In this document: positions 8,418-18,200 of the stretch, one piece after another
Position numbering within the stretch: position 1 is the first letter of the stretch
How the letters are laid out: the number at the start of each line of letters is the position of its first letter
Assembly: GCA_945879625.1 (NCBI GenBank)
Contig: CAMCVA010000012.1
Span: 1 to 64,000, forward strand
Source of the DNA: Flavobacterium psychrophilum
GTDB lineage: Bacteria > Bacteroidota > Bacteroidia > Flavobacteriales > Flavobacteriaceae
DNA length: 64,000 nucleotides
Reading direction: 5' to 3'
Position numbers and translations under genes: made by a program
Notes under the pieces: model-generated
Seen by the model: only the letters and a program-made list of their open reading frames with translations
What the model was told of the DNA's origin: nothing
The model's database searches: none

Positions 8418-10235
8418 CTAAAGCTCTCCTTTCTCGGCCAATTTGCGTTCTAATTCGGCTTGAAATTCTTCCATAACGGGTTTTACCGTGTTTTCGGGTA
8501 AGTCGGCGATGCGAATGTACATTAAGCCATCGATTGCGTTATTAAACAAAGGATCTACATTAAAGGCTACTACTTTTGCGTTTTGTTTGATGTATTTTTT
8601 AAGCAACACAGGCATCCGCAGCGCGCCCGGTTCAATTTCGTCAATGATTTTATCAAACTTATTTAAATCGGCTTCGGTTTCGTCAAAAATAAAATCTTTA
8701 TCGGCGTCTTTGAGTTTTATTTTAAAATCCTTTTTCGCGTGAATATACTGCGCAATATAGGGATCATAATAGTGAGACTTCATGAATTCAATCATGAGGG
8801 ATTTCGAAAAATCAGTAAACTGGTTGCTGATGCTCACCCCGCCAATTAAAAATTTATGTTCTGGAAAACGCAAGGTGAGGTGGACAATTCCTTTCCAAAG
8901 CAAGAAAAGTGGCATGGGCTTTTGTTGATATTCTTTGATGATAAATGCCCGCCCCATTTCGATTGATTTGCTCATCATATCATATAATTCGGGCTCAAAT
9001 CGAAATAATTCTTGCAAATAAAAACCTTTAATTCCGTGCTTTCTAAATATTTCAGCTCCCAATCCCATGCGGTAGGCGCCGGCAATTCTTTGGGCTTCAT
9101 CATCCCACAAAAACATGTGGTGGTAGTAGTTGTCAAATTTATCTAAATCGGTCGATTCGTTGGTGCCTTCGCCAATTTCCCGGAAGGTAATTTCCCGTAA
9201 ACGGCCAATTTCATGCATGATGTTTGGAATACTCTTGGCGGTTGTAAAAAACACTTCGTAGTTTTTACTGTGGGTGAGGCGACTGTTGCCTTCTTTGCGC
9301 AATGCCTCAACCTCCAGAATCATTTTTTCATTATTCGCCGGAGTAGTAATCGTTTTAGGACTTTTTGCTGTTTTGAATTGGTTTAAATTGGAGGCCGATA
9401 AAAAACTTGTTTCTTTCTCAAATGAATTGGCCAACATATAGGTTTTCTTCCGCAAAAATTCAGAATAATCCTCTATTGTAGCGTGTTCGTTTTGTTCGCT
9501 TACCGAAATGGGTTTTCCGATGCGTACTTTAATTATTCGGTCCTTTTGGGTGAGTAATTCCGAGGGCAATTTTGCCGTGCGCAACGTTCCACTAATTTTG
9601 GAAAGCAAATAGAACATCCAGCTGTTTTTGGCGTGAAAATAGATGGGAACAACAGGTACCTGTGCTTTGCGAATCACCTTGATCGCGCCTTCTTCCCAGT
9701 GTTTGTCTACTACTAATTTGCCGGCCTTATAGGTGGAGACTTCTCCTGCAGGGAACATGCCCAAAGGCTTCCCGTCGCTTAAATGCCGCAACGTTTCTTT
9801 GATGCCAATTACGCTTGATTTTGCGCCTTTGTGATTTTCAAAGGGATTTACCGGCATGATGTACTTTTTGAGCGGATCAATTCGGTGCAATAAAAAGTTG
9901 GCAATAATCTTAAAATTAGGCTCGTGCTCAAGCATTAATTTTAACAATAGAATTCCGTCGATTCCACCCAATGGATGATTGGAAATTGTAATGTAGGCGC
10001 CGTCTTTAGGTAATCGCTTTAAATCGGCTTCGGGTATTTCAAATTTAATTTGGAACTCATCCAAGACCGAATTTAAAAAATCTAGATCTTTTAGGTGTTT
10101 GTTGCGGTCGTATATTTTGTTTAAGGTCGAGATCTTTAGCACCTTGGTAAGCAGCCAACCGGAAAAGGTGCCTAATACGCCATATTTGTCGGTGTTTATT
10201 GCTTTGGCAACTTCTTTTGCGGTAACTAAACCCAT
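8418..10235 (-). CDS. Two-domain acyltransferase (PlsC-like plus GNAT/OlsB-like), OlsF type
   Basis: With the ATG at 10235 the product is 605 residues. An upstream in-frame TTG at 10271 is rejected because it overlaps the -7 box. The N-terminal half is a lysophospholipid-acyltransferase domain with the HPxGGxD motif (NHPLGGIDG, His87/Asp93) and MFPAGEVSTYK. The C-terminal half (about 310-510) resembles the OlsB/hemolysin GNAT domain (GAYRMG, LQELFRF, EMGRAFI). This order matches the bifunctional OlsF enzymes that make ornithine lipid by N- then O-acylation, described in Serratia and noted in Flavobacterium. The amino-acid headgroup (ornithine, glycine or other) is not decidable here. No other lipid gene is adjacent. 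Confidence 0.75.
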   Translation of the reverse strand: MGLVTAKEVAKAINTDKYGVLGTFSGWLLTKVLKISTLNKIYDRNKHLKDLDFLNSVLDEFQIKFEIPEADLKRLPKDGAYITISNHPLGGIDGILLLKLMLEHEPNFKIIANFLLHRIDPLKKYIMPVNPFENHKGAKSSVIGIKETLRHLSDGKPLGMFPAGEVSTYKAGKLVVDKHWEEGAIKVIRKAQVPVVPIYFHAKNSWMFYLLSKISGTLRTAKLPSELLTQKDRIIKVRIGKPISVSEQNEHATIEDYSEFLRKKTYMLANSFEKETSFLSASNLNQFKTAKSPKTITTPANNEKMILEVEALRKEGNSRLTHSKNYEVFFTTAKSIPNIMHEIGRLREITFREIGEGTNESTDLDKFDNYYHHMFLWDDEAQRIAGAYRMGLGAEIFRKHGIKGFYLQELFRFEPELYDMMSKSIEMGRAFIIKEYQQKPMPLFLLWKGIVHLTLRFPEHKFLIGGVSISNQFTDFSKSLMIEFMKSHYYDPYIAQYIHAKKDFKIKLKDADKDFIFDETEADLNKFDKIIDEIEPGALRMPVLLKKYIKQNAKVVAFNVDPLFNNAIDGLMYIRIADLPENTVKPVMEEFQAELERKLAEKGEL

Positions 10236-10259
10236 TAATTTTTGATTTTTGAAGTGAAA

Positions 10260-10267
10260 CAAAGATA
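10260..10267 (-). promoter_or_regulatory. -7 box (TATCTTTG) for the OlsF-like gene
   Basis: Exact TAnnTTTG on the minus strand, 25 bases upstream of the ATG at 10235. It settles the start codon against the upstream TTG. No clear -33 TTG. Confidence 0.6.
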
Positions 10268-10320
10268 ACAAAAAACTCCAATTTTATTTTTTTTTCTAGA
10301 TCAGCCCACTTCTTTTTTAC

Positions 10321-10328
10321 TACTTTTG
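10321..10328 (+). promoter_or_regulatory. -7 box (TACTTTTG) for exodeoxyribonuclease gene
   Basis: Exact TAnnTTTG, 24 bases before the ATG at 10353, so the start is the ATG rather than the TTG at 10326. The divergent OlsF-like promoter lies about 55 bases away. Confidence 0.6.
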
Positions 10329-10352
10329 AAAGGCTTAAATTTTATTTACGGG

Positions 10353-11114
10353 ATGAAGATTATTTCTTACAACGTTAACGGTATACGCGCTGCTATTTCG
10401 AAAGGATTTTTGGACTGGTTGCAACAAGCCAACCCCGATGTAATCTGCTTACAAGAAATAAAAGCCACTCCCGATCAAATTCCAACTATAGACATTGAAC
10501 TGGCGGGTTATCCATACCATTATTGGTTTCCAGCCGAAAAAAAGGGCTACAGCGGTGTGGCCATTTTATCAAAAGTAAAACCCAACAACGTGGTGTTTGG
10601 TACTGGAATTGCCCACATGGATTTTGAAGGAAGAAATTTGCGGCTAGATTTTGACGACATTTCGGTGATGAGTTTGTATCTGCCTTCGGGCACCAACAGC
10701 GACCGTTTGGGGCATAAGTTTATGTACATGGATGATTTTCAGCAGTATATTAACACCCTCAAACAAGAAATTCCCAATTTGATTATTTGTGGCGATTACA
10801 ACATCTGCCACGAAGCCATAGACATACATGATCCGCTGCGCAACAAAACTGTTTCTGGTTTCTTGCCCGAAGAACGCGCCTGGTTGGATGCGTTTTTAAA
10901 AAATGGATTTGTAGATAGTTTTAGAGCCCTAAACAAAGAACCGCACAACTATACTTGGTGGAGTTATCGGGCAGGAGCACGAGCCAACAACAAAGGCTGG
11001 CGTATCGATTATTGCTTAGTGAGTGAAACCTTGAAAGACCGAATAAAAAGAGCCGTTATCTTGGCTGAAGCCAAACATTCTGATCATTGTCCAACGGTAG
11101 TAGAAATTGAATAA
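10353..11114 (+). CDS. xth: Exodeoxyribonuclease III
   Basis: A 253-residue member of the exonuclease/endonuclease/phosphatase superfamily, acting as AP endonuclease and 3'-5' exonuclease in base-excision repair. Motifs in order: YNVNGIRAA, CLQEIKA (metal-binding Glu), CGDYNICHEAID (Asp/Asn), GWRIDYCLVS, and the C-terminal HSDHCPTVVEIE with catalytic Asp-His. The ATG at 10353 gives the canonical start MKIISYNVNG. The next gene follows after 17 bases, so the two are probably co-transcribed. Confidence 0.95.
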   Translation: MKIISYNVNGIRAAISKGFLDWLQQANPDVICLQEIKATPDQIPTIDIELAGYPYHYWFPAEKKGYSGVAILSKVKPNNVVFGTGIAHMDFEGRNLRLDFDDISVMSLYLPSGTNSDRLGHKFMYMDDFQQYINTLKQEIPNLIICGDYNICHEAIDIHDPLRNKTVSGFLPEERAWLDAFLKNGFVDSFRALNKEPHNYTWWSYRAGARANNKGWRIDYCLVSETLKDRIKRAVILAEAKHSDHCPTVVEIE

Positions 11115-11131
11115 ACCCTAAATTGTAACAT

Positions 11132-12091
11132 ATGAAACGTAAAATCACCTTAGCCTTCTTAGTATTAGCGGTAACCAGCTCGTGTGTGTCCAAAAAATTG
11201 TACACCGATTTAGAAAATAAGTTTGCCGACTTAAAGAAAGAAAATCGACAGTTGCAAGACGACAACGAAGCGTGTGCCAAAGCCAAAAACCAATTGGATT
11301 TAGATTTGGCTGCCTTGAAAACCGAGCACGAAAAAATAAAATCAGAACGCGATAAGTACTTGGCTGATTTTACCGCCACCGATAAAAGCTTAAAAACCCT
11401 ACAAGCCTCGTATGCCGCTTTAGAAAAAAACAGCGACGAAGCCCTACAAAGTAATATGGCCAAAAACCGCGAATTATTGGCACAATTAGAAGCCAAAGGA
11501 AAAGCTTTGGCTGCAGAGCAAGAGCGTTTGGATAAACTAAAAAATGATCTGCAAGAAAGCTCCAAGCGATTGGCCGAATTAGAAGGCATGATGGCTGCTA
11601 AAGATGCGGCCATGAAAAAATTAAAAGAAACCTTGTCTAAAGCTTTGCGCGGATTTGAAGGCAAAGGACTTACCGTTCAAGAGAAAAACGGAAAAGTCTA
11701 TGTTTCCATGGAAAACAAATTGCTGTTTGGCTCAGGAAGTTGGGCAGTGGGCGCCGAAGGGAAAAATGCAGTGGTAGAAGTGGGCAAAGTATTGGCGGCC
11801 AATCCAGACATTTCTGTATTAATTGAAGGCCATACCGATAACGATGCCTATGCCGGCTCGGGAGCAATAACCGACAACTGGGATTTGTCTACCAAAAGAG
11901 CTACCGCCATTGTGTCTATTTTGTCTGAGAACAAAGGCATTAATCGCCTGAATCTTACTGCCGCAGGACGAAGCGAATATGCGCCTTTAGTGACCAACGA
12001 CAGCCCTGAGAACAAAGCTAAGAATCGACGTATCGAGATTATCTTAACACCCAAATTGGACGAAATTTCGAAGATGCTCAACGAATTGTAA
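11132..12091 (+). CDS. OmpA-family lipoprotein with coiled-coil stalk
   Basis: A 319-residue envelope protein. The signal peptide ends in a lipobox with Cys18 (VTSSC). Residues about 22-175 are rich in Lys, Glu, Asp, Leu and Ala in heptad-like order, predicting a long coiled coil. Residues about 190-310 form an OmpA C-terminal peptidoglycan-binding domain: LFGSGSW, VLIEGHTDNDAY, LSTKRATAIVSIL, AAGRSEYAPL and NRRIEIIL. It probably ties the outer membrane to the cell wall. It lies 17 bases after xth and ends before a double hairpin. Confidence 0.88.
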   Translation: MKRKITLAFLVLAVTSSCVSKKLYTDLENKFADLKKENRQLQDDNEACAKAKNQLDLDLAALKTEHEKIKSERDKYLADFTATDKSLKTLQASYAALEKNSDEALQSNMAKNRELLAQLEAKGKALAAEQERLDKLKNDLQESSKRLAELEGMMAAKDAAMKKLKETLSKALRGFEGKGLTVQEKNGKVYVSMENKLLFGSGSWAVGAEGKNAVVEVGKVLAANPDISVLIEGHTDNDAYAGSGAITDNWDLSTKRATAIVSILSENKGINRLNLTAAGRSEYAPLVTNDSPENKAKNRRIEIILTPKLDEISKMLNEL

Positions 12092-12112
12092 AGTAGAATT
12101 CTTGAAAATAAT

Positions 12113-12144
12113 AAAAGGGTAAGACGCAAATCTTACCCTTTTTT
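12113..12144 (+). terminator. Terminator for the xth-OmpA transcript
   Basis: Stem AAAAGGGTAAGA / TCTTACCCTTTT (12113-12124 with 12131-12142), six-base loop, followed by T residues on the plus strand. Confidence 0.8.
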
Positions 12145-12151
12145 GATAAAA

Positions 12152-12179
12152 AAAAGGAGCTGTATCTACAGCTCCTTTT
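12152..12179 (-). terminator. Terminator for the converging TonB receptor gene
   Basis: Stem AAAAGGAGCTGT / ACAGCTCCTTTT with loop ATCT. On the minus strand the stem is followed by an uninterrupted T-run, which suits the receptor gene that ends at 12199. Confidence 0.75.
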
Positions 12180-12198
12180 GTATTTTATAATCGAATGA

Positions 12199-15108
12199 TT
12201 AGAAGTTGTAGGTTGCAGACAAGGAGAATGTTCTTCCGTATTTGGTAGACCAAACTAAATCATCTTTTGCTGCGTTGTAGGAGTTGTTTGCATTAAACAA
12301 CAACTTCTCGAAATCTGAATCCAAGATGGTGTCGTAGTTTTGACTGTTGCGCGTGCGTGTATCGTTGTTGCGGTAGAAAATCTGATCTTGAGCCAACAAG
12401 TTTTGCACGTTTAGTTTTACTTCAAATTTATTATCCATAAAGCTTTTAGCAATTTGCAAATCGATTAAGGTTCTTGATTTTTCCCAAAGCGTTGGCTCAC
12501 CAGCACCTGATGGACCCGTTGGCACACCCACAATCGCAATACGATTACCCACACGATTCAACGAGGTAGAGGCGCTCCAACCGTTGTTCATGTATTGTAA
12601 ACCTGCGTTCAATACATAGGGCGATTGTCCTTGCATCGGGCGGTATTTTTCAGATTCTGCTAATCCTGGCTCAGTTCCTACTTTTACTTCAGAGTAAATT
12701 AAGGCTAAGTTAGAAAACAAGGTAAAGTTGTCTAGCGACGAACCGGCTTCTTTGCCCATTAGGCTGCTAAGCAAGGTTCTGAACTCGATTTCAAATCCGG
12801 AGTTTTTGGCCGAAGGCGCATTCCAATAGTAAACTTCTCTCGGATTTGGGGAAGCTTTAATCTCAATCGGGTTTTCAAATTCTTTGGTAAATACACTAAA
12901 CGAGAACAATTGTCCTTTTCCGGGATATACTTCATAACGAAGGTCAAAGTTTTTGATTGTGGCAATTTTAAGGTCTATGTTTCCTTGGGTATTAAATTGC
13001 GTTTGGAAATCGTAGAATTTAAACGGCGCCAATTCTCTAAACTCCGGACGATTCAAGGTTTTGGAGTAACTAATACGGAAGTTTTTCTTGGCGTTAATGG
13101 CATAAATCACGTTTAACGACGGCAATACATCTTGTTGCGTATTGTTGAGGTTGATAGGCCCGGCATCATCTTCACTGGTTAAGGTTTGCGTATAGTTTTC
13201 TACACGTACTCCCCACACTAAACGCCATTTATTGAAGATGTTGTCCACCATTACATAGCCCGCATTCAATTTGGAGGAAGCCTCGTAATGATCTTTTGGC
13301 TTTGTAATGTCAAGCATACTAAATCCATTTGAGCCGTTGCCTAAAGCGCCCATGTTTTCTGCGTTAAAGATATCGCTGTCTGGCAAAAGCAACAATTGTG
13401 AATCAAAGTTATTCATTGTTACATAACCCAAGAATTTAGCATCAAAGGTTCTGTTTCTGTTTTGCATCGAAACTCCTGATTTAATTTCGGCGCTTACGTT
13501 ATCGGTAAAGGTGAATTTTTTAGAAAGGTCAACTTTAGCGAAGGTAATTTGCTCGTCGTTTTCTGAATAAAAGATGTTTCCCCCAGATTGAAAGTTTACT
13601 GCTTGTGTAACTTGTGCTACGTAATCAGGCGTTCCATAAGACAAGTAAGAGTTTCTACGTAAATTAGGAATAGAACGAGAAACCGAACTAATCGATCCGT
13701 TCCAGTTGATTTTTATTTTGCTTTTGGAAAAATAATGATCGCCGTTTAATTGGCTGGACATGATTTTATTGCTGGTAAACCAACGCGCATTATTAATAAA
13801 ATCAAAGAATGGAGGTTCTTGATCTAATCCGGATTGACCAGTACGAATAATTACTTTATCTTCAGAGTTGACACTGTAAATGTTCTTGAGGCTGATTGAG
13901 TTGTTGTTGTTTATTTTGAATGAAAAATTAGCCAATGCTCCAGCCAAAACTTGTTCGCTGTAGTTCTTGTCTAAGAAATCTTCTGTTTTGATGTTGGGTT
14001 CTCCCACAACACCCGATTCACTGTAATTTCTACGAATGGTTTCTTGAAACAAGTTTGTTTTGTTGTAGGTCAAGGAAATTAAAGCACCCAATGATTTTTC
14101 ACCAATAGAAAATTGTCTTCCTAAGGTGTATTGCAAGCTCATATTAGGCGTAAAAGTTTTGTCAAACAAATTCCAATCTCCTTGTGTGGCCGTAGCATAG
14201 GCTTGCGCAAAAGATACGTTGTTAGGATCGTTCGGGTTGTTGGCCGCTAAGTTTGAAGGAATTGGGAACAAATCTCTAGAGCCATCATCCATCCCTAAAT
14301 CGTCTAATTTTCCGCCCACATACGAAACTTGTTTTTGTCCGGTAGTTACGGTGTTGTACCCGGTTCCGATGCTAAAGGCTTGGAAGTTTTTGTCTGGTAC
14401 ACTTTTGGTTGTAATCTGCACAACGCCTCCAGCAAATTCTCCAGGTAAATCGGGTGTAGCGGTTTTGCTAATGATTAAATTATCAATCATATTAGACGGG
14501 AAAATGTCAAATGAAAATGCTTTTCTATCTGGCTCCGAGCTAGGCAAAGGAGAGCCGTTAATGAAAGCGGTATTGTAGCGGTCATTTAATCCGCGGATGA
14601 TCACAAATTTATTGTCTTGGATACTAGCTCCAGAAATACGTTTGATTACGTCAGAGGTGCTTTTATCTGGTGTTCTCTTGATGGTTTCAGCAGAAATACC
14701 ATCGGATACACTGATGCTGTTTTTTTGCGCAATCAATAACGATTTTACCGATTCGGTTTTGGCTTTGGTACGGGTAATCACTACCTCGTTCAGCATATTT
14801 TTTTGCTCGCCCAATGCAGGGCTAAGTTCTGTAATTTCTTTTTCTTTGATAATTACTTCCGAAACTATTTTGGAAGCATATCCCATCGAGGAAAATTCAA
14901 CTTCATAGGTTCCTGCAGGAATAGTTCGAAAAATGTAATTTCCATCCATGTCGGTAGAAAGTGCATACTTGGTGTTTTTAACCACTACGTTGATGCCTGG
15001 AACGGGTTTTCCGTTTGATTCATCTAAAACTGTTCCTTTTAAGCCTCCTGTTTGACTAAGCAAAATAGGGCTTACCAGTAAAAAAATCCATTGTAAAAGT
15101 GTTTTCAT
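12199..15108 (-). CDS. TonB-dependent receptor with carboxypeptidase-regulatory N-domain
   Basis: A 969-residue outer-membrane receptor. A signal peptide (about 1-18) is followed by a CarboxypepD_reg-like beta-sandwich (about 20-105: LKGTVLDESNGKPVPGINV...DMDGNYIF), a plug domain (about 110-240: SDVIKRISGASI, FVIIRGLNDRYN, DLPGEFAGG) and a 22-strand-type barrel ending in SLSATYNF. It takes up an unidentified substrate using TonB energy; no SusD-like partner is adjacent. The gene upstream on the same strand is the giant T9SS protein, but a terminator and a separate -7 box lie between them. Confidence 0.9.
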   Translation of the reverse strand: MKTLLQWIFLLVSPILLSQTGGLKGTVLDESNGKPVPGINVVVKNTKYALSTDMDGNYIFRTIPAGTYEVEFSSMGYASKIVSEVIIKEKEITELSPALGEQKNMLNEVVITRTKAKTESVKSLLIAQKNSISVSDGISAETIKRTPDKSTSDVIKRISGASIQDNKFVIIRGLNDRYNTAFINGSPLPSSEPDRKAFSFDIFPSNMIDNLIISKTATPDLPGEFAGGVVQITTKSVPDKNFQAFSIGTGYNTVTTGQKQVSYVGGKLDDLGMDDGSRDLFPIPSNLAANNPNDPNNVSFAQAYATATQGDWNLFDKTFTPNMSLQYTLGRQFSIGEKSLGALISLTYNKTNLFQETIRRNYSESGVVGEPNIKTEDFLDKNYSEQVLAGALANFSFKINNNNSISLKNIYSVNSEDKVIIRTGQSGLDQEPPFFDFINNARWFTSNKIMSSQLNGDHYFSKSKIKINWNGSISSVSRSIPNLRRNSYLSYGTPDYVAQVTQAVNFQSGGNIFYSENDEQITFAKVDLSKKFTFTDNVSAEIKSGVSMQNRNRTFDAKFLGYVTMNNFDSQLLLLPDSDIFNAENMGALGNGSNGFSMLDITKPKDHYEASSKLNAGYVMVDNIFNKWRLVWGVRVENYTQTLTSEDDAGPINLNNTQQDVLPSLNVIYAINAKKNFRISYSKTLNRPEFRELAPFKFYDFQTQFNTQGNIDLKIATIKNFDLRYEVYPGKGQLFSFSVFTKEFENPIEIKASPNPREVYYWNAPSAKNSGFEIEFRTLLSSLMGKEAGSSLDNFTLFSNLALIYSEVKVGTEPGLAESEKYRPMQGQSPYVLNAGLQYMNNGWSASTSLNRVGNRIAIVGVPTGPSGAGEPTLWEKSRTLIDLQIAKSFMDNKFEVKLNVQNLLAQDQIFYRNNDTRTRNSQNYDTILDSDFEKLLFNANNSYNAAKDDLVWSTKYGRTFSLSATYNF

Positions 15109-15139
15109 TTTATGTTCCTTAAGGGTTGAAAATTCCTTG

Positions 15140-15147
15140 CAAAATTA
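15140..15147 (-). promoter_or_regulatory. -7 box (TAATTTTG) for the TonB receptor gene
   Basis: Exact TAnnTTTG on the minus strand, 32 bases before the ATG at 15108. No clear -33 TTG. Confidence 0.55.
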
Positions 15148-15202
15148 CCGCCATACCCAGCTTTCTATATTACGGTTATGTAAAGAAACTGTTACTAAAT
15201 AC

Positions 15203-15232
15203 CTATAAAAAAAGGCGCCCTAAGGCGCCTTT
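15203..15232 (-). terminator. Terminator after the 1773-residue T9SS protein gene
   Basis: Perfect stem AAAGGCGCC / GGCGCCTTT (15211-15219 with 15224-15232), loop of four, followed on the minus strand by seven or more T residues. Confidence 0.85.
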
Positions 15233-15252
15233 AATTTGTTTAAGAAGTTCGA

Positions 15253-18200
15253 TTATTGTTTGATCATCTTTTTCACTACAACTTCGTTGGTAGCTTCGTT
15301 GGTGATTTTCACAATGTAAAGTCCTTTTTTCAATTCAGATACTGATTCAGAAACAGTGTTTTCTCCTTCGGCTAAATTGATTTGTTTGCTAAGCAACAAG
15401 TTCCCTTCAAAAGTATATACCTGCATTTGAGCAGCCGTAGCTTTAGAAGACTGCATTTCTAGTGTAAAGGCATCAACCACAGGGTTAGGATACACTTCAG
15501 ACACATTAGAGATTTTAGCAGTAGTATCGTTTTCACCTGTAGCACAAGGTACATTAGTAAGTGATATGTATTTATCAGCACCTGCTACACCACATTCAGA
15601 AATAGCTTTCACTCGCAAAAGTGTGCTTGGTACCGTTACCGCAGCAAAAGAAACAACTACTGTGTTGGTTCCTTGACCGCTTACAATTACAGCACCGTTG
15701 GCCACGGTCCATACATAAGATGAAGCACCTACCATATCAGCTACAGAGAACGTCACGTTTGTACTAGTACAAAATGTTGTTCCACCGTTCACAGCAGGAA
15801 TAGTTGGTGATGCAGGGTTTAAGGTTAATGTTTTAGCAGTAGCGCTCAAACCAACTCCATTTTTGCTGTAGATTACAATAGTTTTCACAGCCAAAGTTGA
15901 GAAGTTAGCAGGTAAAGCTACAGAGAAAGTCAAGTCGCTTGTTTCTAAAACATTTGATGCATTAGAAGTATTGCTGGCAGAAGTAACAATACTTCCTACC
16001 GGAGCAGTGATTTGGTAGGCAGAAGTATTAACTGCAGGAGTCATCGTGTAGTTGTATGTATTCTCACCACAAATTGCACCAATTTGACCTGTAACCGTTA
16101 CAACTGTTGAAGGCAATACACGCGTTAAAGCAAGTGTTTTAGCAACTGATTCACCTACACCATTTGCACCTTTTACAGTGATTGGCAAGGCCACACCCGC
16201 ATTTCCAGCAGGAACATCAGCAAAGTTTACTTGGATGATACGATCGTTAGCACCACCACCTACTTGGTTCACACCAGCTGGCAATGTCCAGTTGTAAGAC
16301 GACGCCGTAGTAACAGCAGAAGCTGTAAGGGTTAATGTAGTTGAAGTACCAATTAACAAACCAGCAGCAGTAATCGCTGTTGTAGGCGTAGCCGATGCAG
16401 GATTAGTTAAGGTTAACGTGATAGGAGCTGTTGGTACAGCTCTAGTTAACGCTAGGGTTTTCAAAGCTGAAGTACCTATTCCGTTTGCCGCAGCAACACC
16501 AATAGTTAAAGCAACACCTGAATTTCCAGCAGGAACGTCAGCAAAGTTTACTTGGATGATTCTATCGTTAGCACCACCACCTACTTGGTTTACACCAGCT
16601 GGCAATGTCCATACATAATTAGCAGCAGTTGCTACAGCAGTTGAAGTTAAGGTTAATGTAGTTGACGTTCCAATAAATGGACTCACGGCAGTGATGGCAG
16701 TGGTTGGCGTTGCAGACGCAGCGTTAGTCATAGAAAGTACAAGCGGAGCAGTTGGTAACGCTCTCAATAAAGAAAGAGTTTTAGCTGTTGTAGAAGCACC
16801 TACACCATTTGTTGAACTTACACCAATTACAACTGCAGTAATCTCAGCAGCAGGCAATCCAGCAAAGTTTACTTGAATGATTCTTGAGTTTCCACCACCA
16901 ACTTGGTTTACACCAGCAGGCAAGTTCCAGTTATACCCTGTAGCTGTAGTTACATTTCCAGCAGTAAGGGTTAAAGCTGTTGTAGTTCCTACATAGGCAC
17001 TGATGTTAGTGATGGCAGTAGTAGTTACACCATTAGTTAAAGACAAAAGAACTGGTGCAGTAGGCAACGCTTTAGTTAAAGCAGCTGTACGAGCAGCGCT
17101 TGAACAACCGTTAGCATTTACCGAACGCACAGCTAAGTTCCCAATAGAACCAGCTCCAGGAGCAACGTTCAAGAAGTTTACCACAATTGAAGTTGTTCCT
17201 TGACCAGACAAAATGTTCACTCCAGCAGGAGCAGTCCATGTGTAAGACACAGCACCGGCTACATCAGCAATAAGGTAGGTTGCAGTAGTTGAGGTTCCAA
17301 CTAACACACCTTGAGCAGTAGTTCCGATGATCGCACCTGGTGTAGTAGCTAATGCATTTACATTAACTACAAGAGCAGTACGTAAACTTTCAATTCCATT
17401 ACGAACTTGAGATACATAATATGTTTTTGTTCCAACTACAGTTGTAGCAGGAGTTGGCGCAGTAGCTGAAGCAGTTCCGCCTGTTGCTACAGTGTACCAT
17501 TTTAATGAAGTACCACCCAATAAAGTAGCTGTTAATGGAGAAGCCACTTGTGTGTAACATAAGTTAACTGGAGAAGCTACTTCTGGAGCAACCAAAGCAG
17601 TTGCAGCACCAAGTGCAGTTTCAGTAAAGTTAGCCGAGTTCAATAAGATAGAACCAGTTGCTGGTCGGTAATCTAATCCAGTGTAGATAGCAGCTGAAGT
17701 ACTGTTGTAAGGATTAGTTAATAATCCAGCGTTTGTAGTGGCAGTAGTGTTATTGCTTGCAGCATACCAAGTAGCGATAGCAAATGAAGCATTGTTACCA
17801 GATGTATTTACTTGGAAAACTTTTGCTGTATTTACTGTACCAGCAATTACGTTGTCTCTAAATTGTAAAGTTCCGTTTAATGCATTTGTTTCAGTAGTTA
17901 TACCGTCTACGTGTACACCTTCGTTGAAGTCCATGAACACAGAGTTGTAAATTTTCAACTGAGAATTTCTACGGATACGCGCTCCTCTTTTGTACCCGGA
18001 AGCCAAAGTTCCACCATTAGGCAAACCTAAACGGAAGTTTGGTCCTACCAAAGTCATGTTAGAGAAAATAGCAGCAGTATATGGAGAAACTGAAGTACTT
18101 GACGCATTGTTGTCTGATTCAAAACCTTCAGAAGTAGAAACAGCAGGCGCATCAGAAACTTGTGGGTCTCTTACAGCTAAACCAAATTGTACGTTTCCGT

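Noticed and set aside
10236..10271. Longer N-terminus for the OlsF-like protein starting at a TTG at 10271
   Set aside because: The TTG overlaps the -7 box at 10260-10267; the ATG at 10235 lies downstream of it.
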